A model generated the notes under the pieces. It was not told the origin of the DNA and did no database searches. It saw only the letters and a program-made list of their open reading frames with translations. 6,185 nucleotides of DNA from JACCXJ01 sp052387115. GTDB lineage: Bacteria > Pseudomonadota > Gammaproteobacteria > JACCXJ01. Where the stretch lies: positions 1 through 6,185 of the forward strand of contig JBQTJM010000322.1 in the NCBI GenBank assembly GCA_052387115.1, written 5' to 3'. Positions 5,775 to 6,185 of this stretch are shown piece by piece. Position 1 is the stretch's first letter, and each line of letters begins with the position of its first letter. A program made the translations under genes and the position numbers.

Positions 5775-5791
5775 GGCAATTTAAGTTCTAG
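5760..5791 (+). repeat. Tandem 15-base repeat duplicating the porin C-terminus and stop
   Basis: CAATTTAAGTTCTAG occurs at 5760-5774 and again, perfectly, at 5777-5791, separated by GG. The first copy encodes the last four residues QFKF and the stop codon; the second is untranslated. A slipped-strand or micro-duplication event at the gene end is the simplest explanation. Confidence 0.9.
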
Positions 5792-5813
5792 CCAAAGACA
5801 TTTGAAATTCGTC

Positions 5814-5931
5814 GTCCCTTCCCCCTGGAAGGGGGAAGGATAGGATGGGGGTCGAGCGCGTCCGATCAGAATGACGGTGCCTGCGGCGCTCAACCCCCAC
5901 CCTGGCCCTCCCCCTGCCAGGGGGAGGGAAC
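5814..5931. repeat. Inverted pair of REP-like elements (BIME-like)
   Basis: A 40-base unit at 5814-5853 and its inverted partner at 5892-5931 align without gaps at 32 of 40 positions by hand. Each unit has its own perfect 9-base-pair hairpin: CCTTCCCCC (5817-5825) with GGGGGAAGG (5831-5839), and CCCTCCCCC (5906-5914) with GGGGGAGGG (5920-5928), both with 5-base loops. They are separated by 38 bases of unrelated sequence. This is the organisation of bacterial interspersed mosaic elements, which are mobilised by RAYT transposases and can act as transcription stops or mRNA protectors. No RAYT gene is in the window. The left unit starts 39 bases after the porin stop. Confidence 0.82.
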
Positions 5932-6058
5932 AAGCTGGCGCTGACAGCTTATTGAAATTGCGTATGCAATAGAATTTGTTCGACTTGTTGTGTTCAGCAT
6001 TTGGAACGCAAGTATCTAGGGCAGTTCTAGCGTCGTACGGGATGGAGGGTTCGCATCG
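5932..6058. other. AT-rich upstream region of the response-regulator gene
   Basis: A sharp drop in GC content at about 5945-6010 marks a likely promoter region. It has TAGAAT at 5970-5975 (five of six matches to the -10 consensus) and a dyad ATTGC-GTAT-GCAAT at 5957-5970 that could bind a regulator or form a small hairpin. No -35 box stands at the normal distance: CTGACA at 5941-5946 is too far away and TTGAAA at 5952-5957 too close. A specific promoter is therefore not claimed. CTAGGGCAGTTCTAG at 6016-6030 resembles the repeat at the porin gene end. Confidence 0.4.
6044..6048 (+). promoter_or_regulatory. Ribosome binding site of the response-regulator gene
   Basis: GGAGG lies ten bases before the ATG at 6059. 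The spacing is slightly long but supports this start. An ATG at 6042 overlaps the site but is closed by a TGA at the start of the real gene. Confidence 0.55.
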
Positions 6059-6185
6059 ATGACAGAAGGCCGAAAACACCTGCGGGTCATGGTCGTGGAC
6101 GAGTGTAGCGATCGCGCGCTCCTCGTGGAGCGCTCGCTCGCCGCCTGTGGCCATACGGTCGTGGCCCGGCTGAGTAGCGGCGCGG
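6059..6185 (+). CDS. Response regulator receiver domain, N-terminal part; possibly ANTAR/NasT type
   Basis: Only 42 codons are visible before the window ends. After MTEGRKH the sequence LRVMVVDECSDRALLVERSL forms the first beta-strand, the acidic pair D14-E15 and the first helix of a CheY-like receiver. GHTVVARLSSGA then forms the second strand and following loop. The pattern VVDExxxRAxLLExxLxxxGHxVV resembles the start of NasT/AmiR-type regulators, whose C-terminal ANTAR domain binds RNA and prevents transcription termination, often in nitrate assimilation operons. The ANTAR domain itself is outside the window, so that subtype is inference; another receiver protein is possible. The phosphoacceptor Asp expected near residue 55-60 is not yet visible. 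Confidence 0.72.
   Translation, partial: MTEGRKHLRVMVVDECSDRALLVERSLAACGHTVVARLSSGA

Noticed and set aside
2845..5931. CRISPR array
   Set aside because: The repeated units are few, far apart, diverged and hairpin-forming at gene ends, with no regular spacers and no cas gene.
5935..5951. Possible sigma-54 promoter (TGGC followed by GC)
   Set aside because: With TGGC at 5936-5939 the -12 GC should be at 5949-5950 but is at 5947-5948, so the essential spacing fails.
5771..6154. Reverse-strand open frame of 127 codons across the REP pair
   Set aside because: It is composed largely of the REP arms and the antisense of the response-regulator start; its translation (PLAGGGPGWG, SPFQGEG) is the typical artefact of such repeats.

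Overview
The window looks like accessory DNA from a GC-rich Gram-negative bacterium, most likely a gammaproteobacterium. The reasons are an outer-membrane porin with a clear signal peptide, tandem phage-tail-collar proteins, Uma2 nucleases, a ParDE remnant, and G/C-rich REP-type hairpin repeats after gene ends. The species cannot be named from this sequence.

Layout, all recognisable genes on the + strand: (1) 1-1228 holds three tail-collar (MdpB-like) paralogues in tandem, the first cut by the window edge. The second and third have Shine-Dalgarno sequences touching the preceding stop codon, so they read as one translationally coupled operon. (2) 1475-2763 holds two different Uma2-family PD-(D/E)XK proteins. 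Between them, at 2067-2147, is the 5' stub of a fourth collar gene whose conserved Trp codon is now TGA and whose homology stops after about 27 codons. (3) 3109-3494 holds a dead ParDE toxin-antitoxin pair: promoter and ribosome binding site are intact, the antitoxin carries two single-base losses, and the toxin is cut after about 24 residues. (4) 3479-3955 is a GNAT acetyltransferase whose start lies exactly at the ParE break. (5) 4380-5774 is an alginate-export-family outer-membrane porin. (6) 6059 to the edge is the N-terminus of a response-regulator receiver domain, possibly of the ANTAR/NasT type.

REP-like hairpins follow Uma2-2, the GNAT gene and the porin, all in the same orientation relative to the gene before them. 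After the porin there is a full inverted pair (BIME-like) bracketed by short CTAG-containing direct repeats.

Interpretation: the collar array, perhaps with the GNAT gene, may be an older functional unit that was invaded by Uma2 and toxin-antitoxin cargo and is now decaying between about 2054 and 3495. The porin and regulator form a separate, intact neighbourhood. No completely new system is proven. The best candidate for an under-described unit is the collar-protein array, because no other phage tail gene is visible near it.
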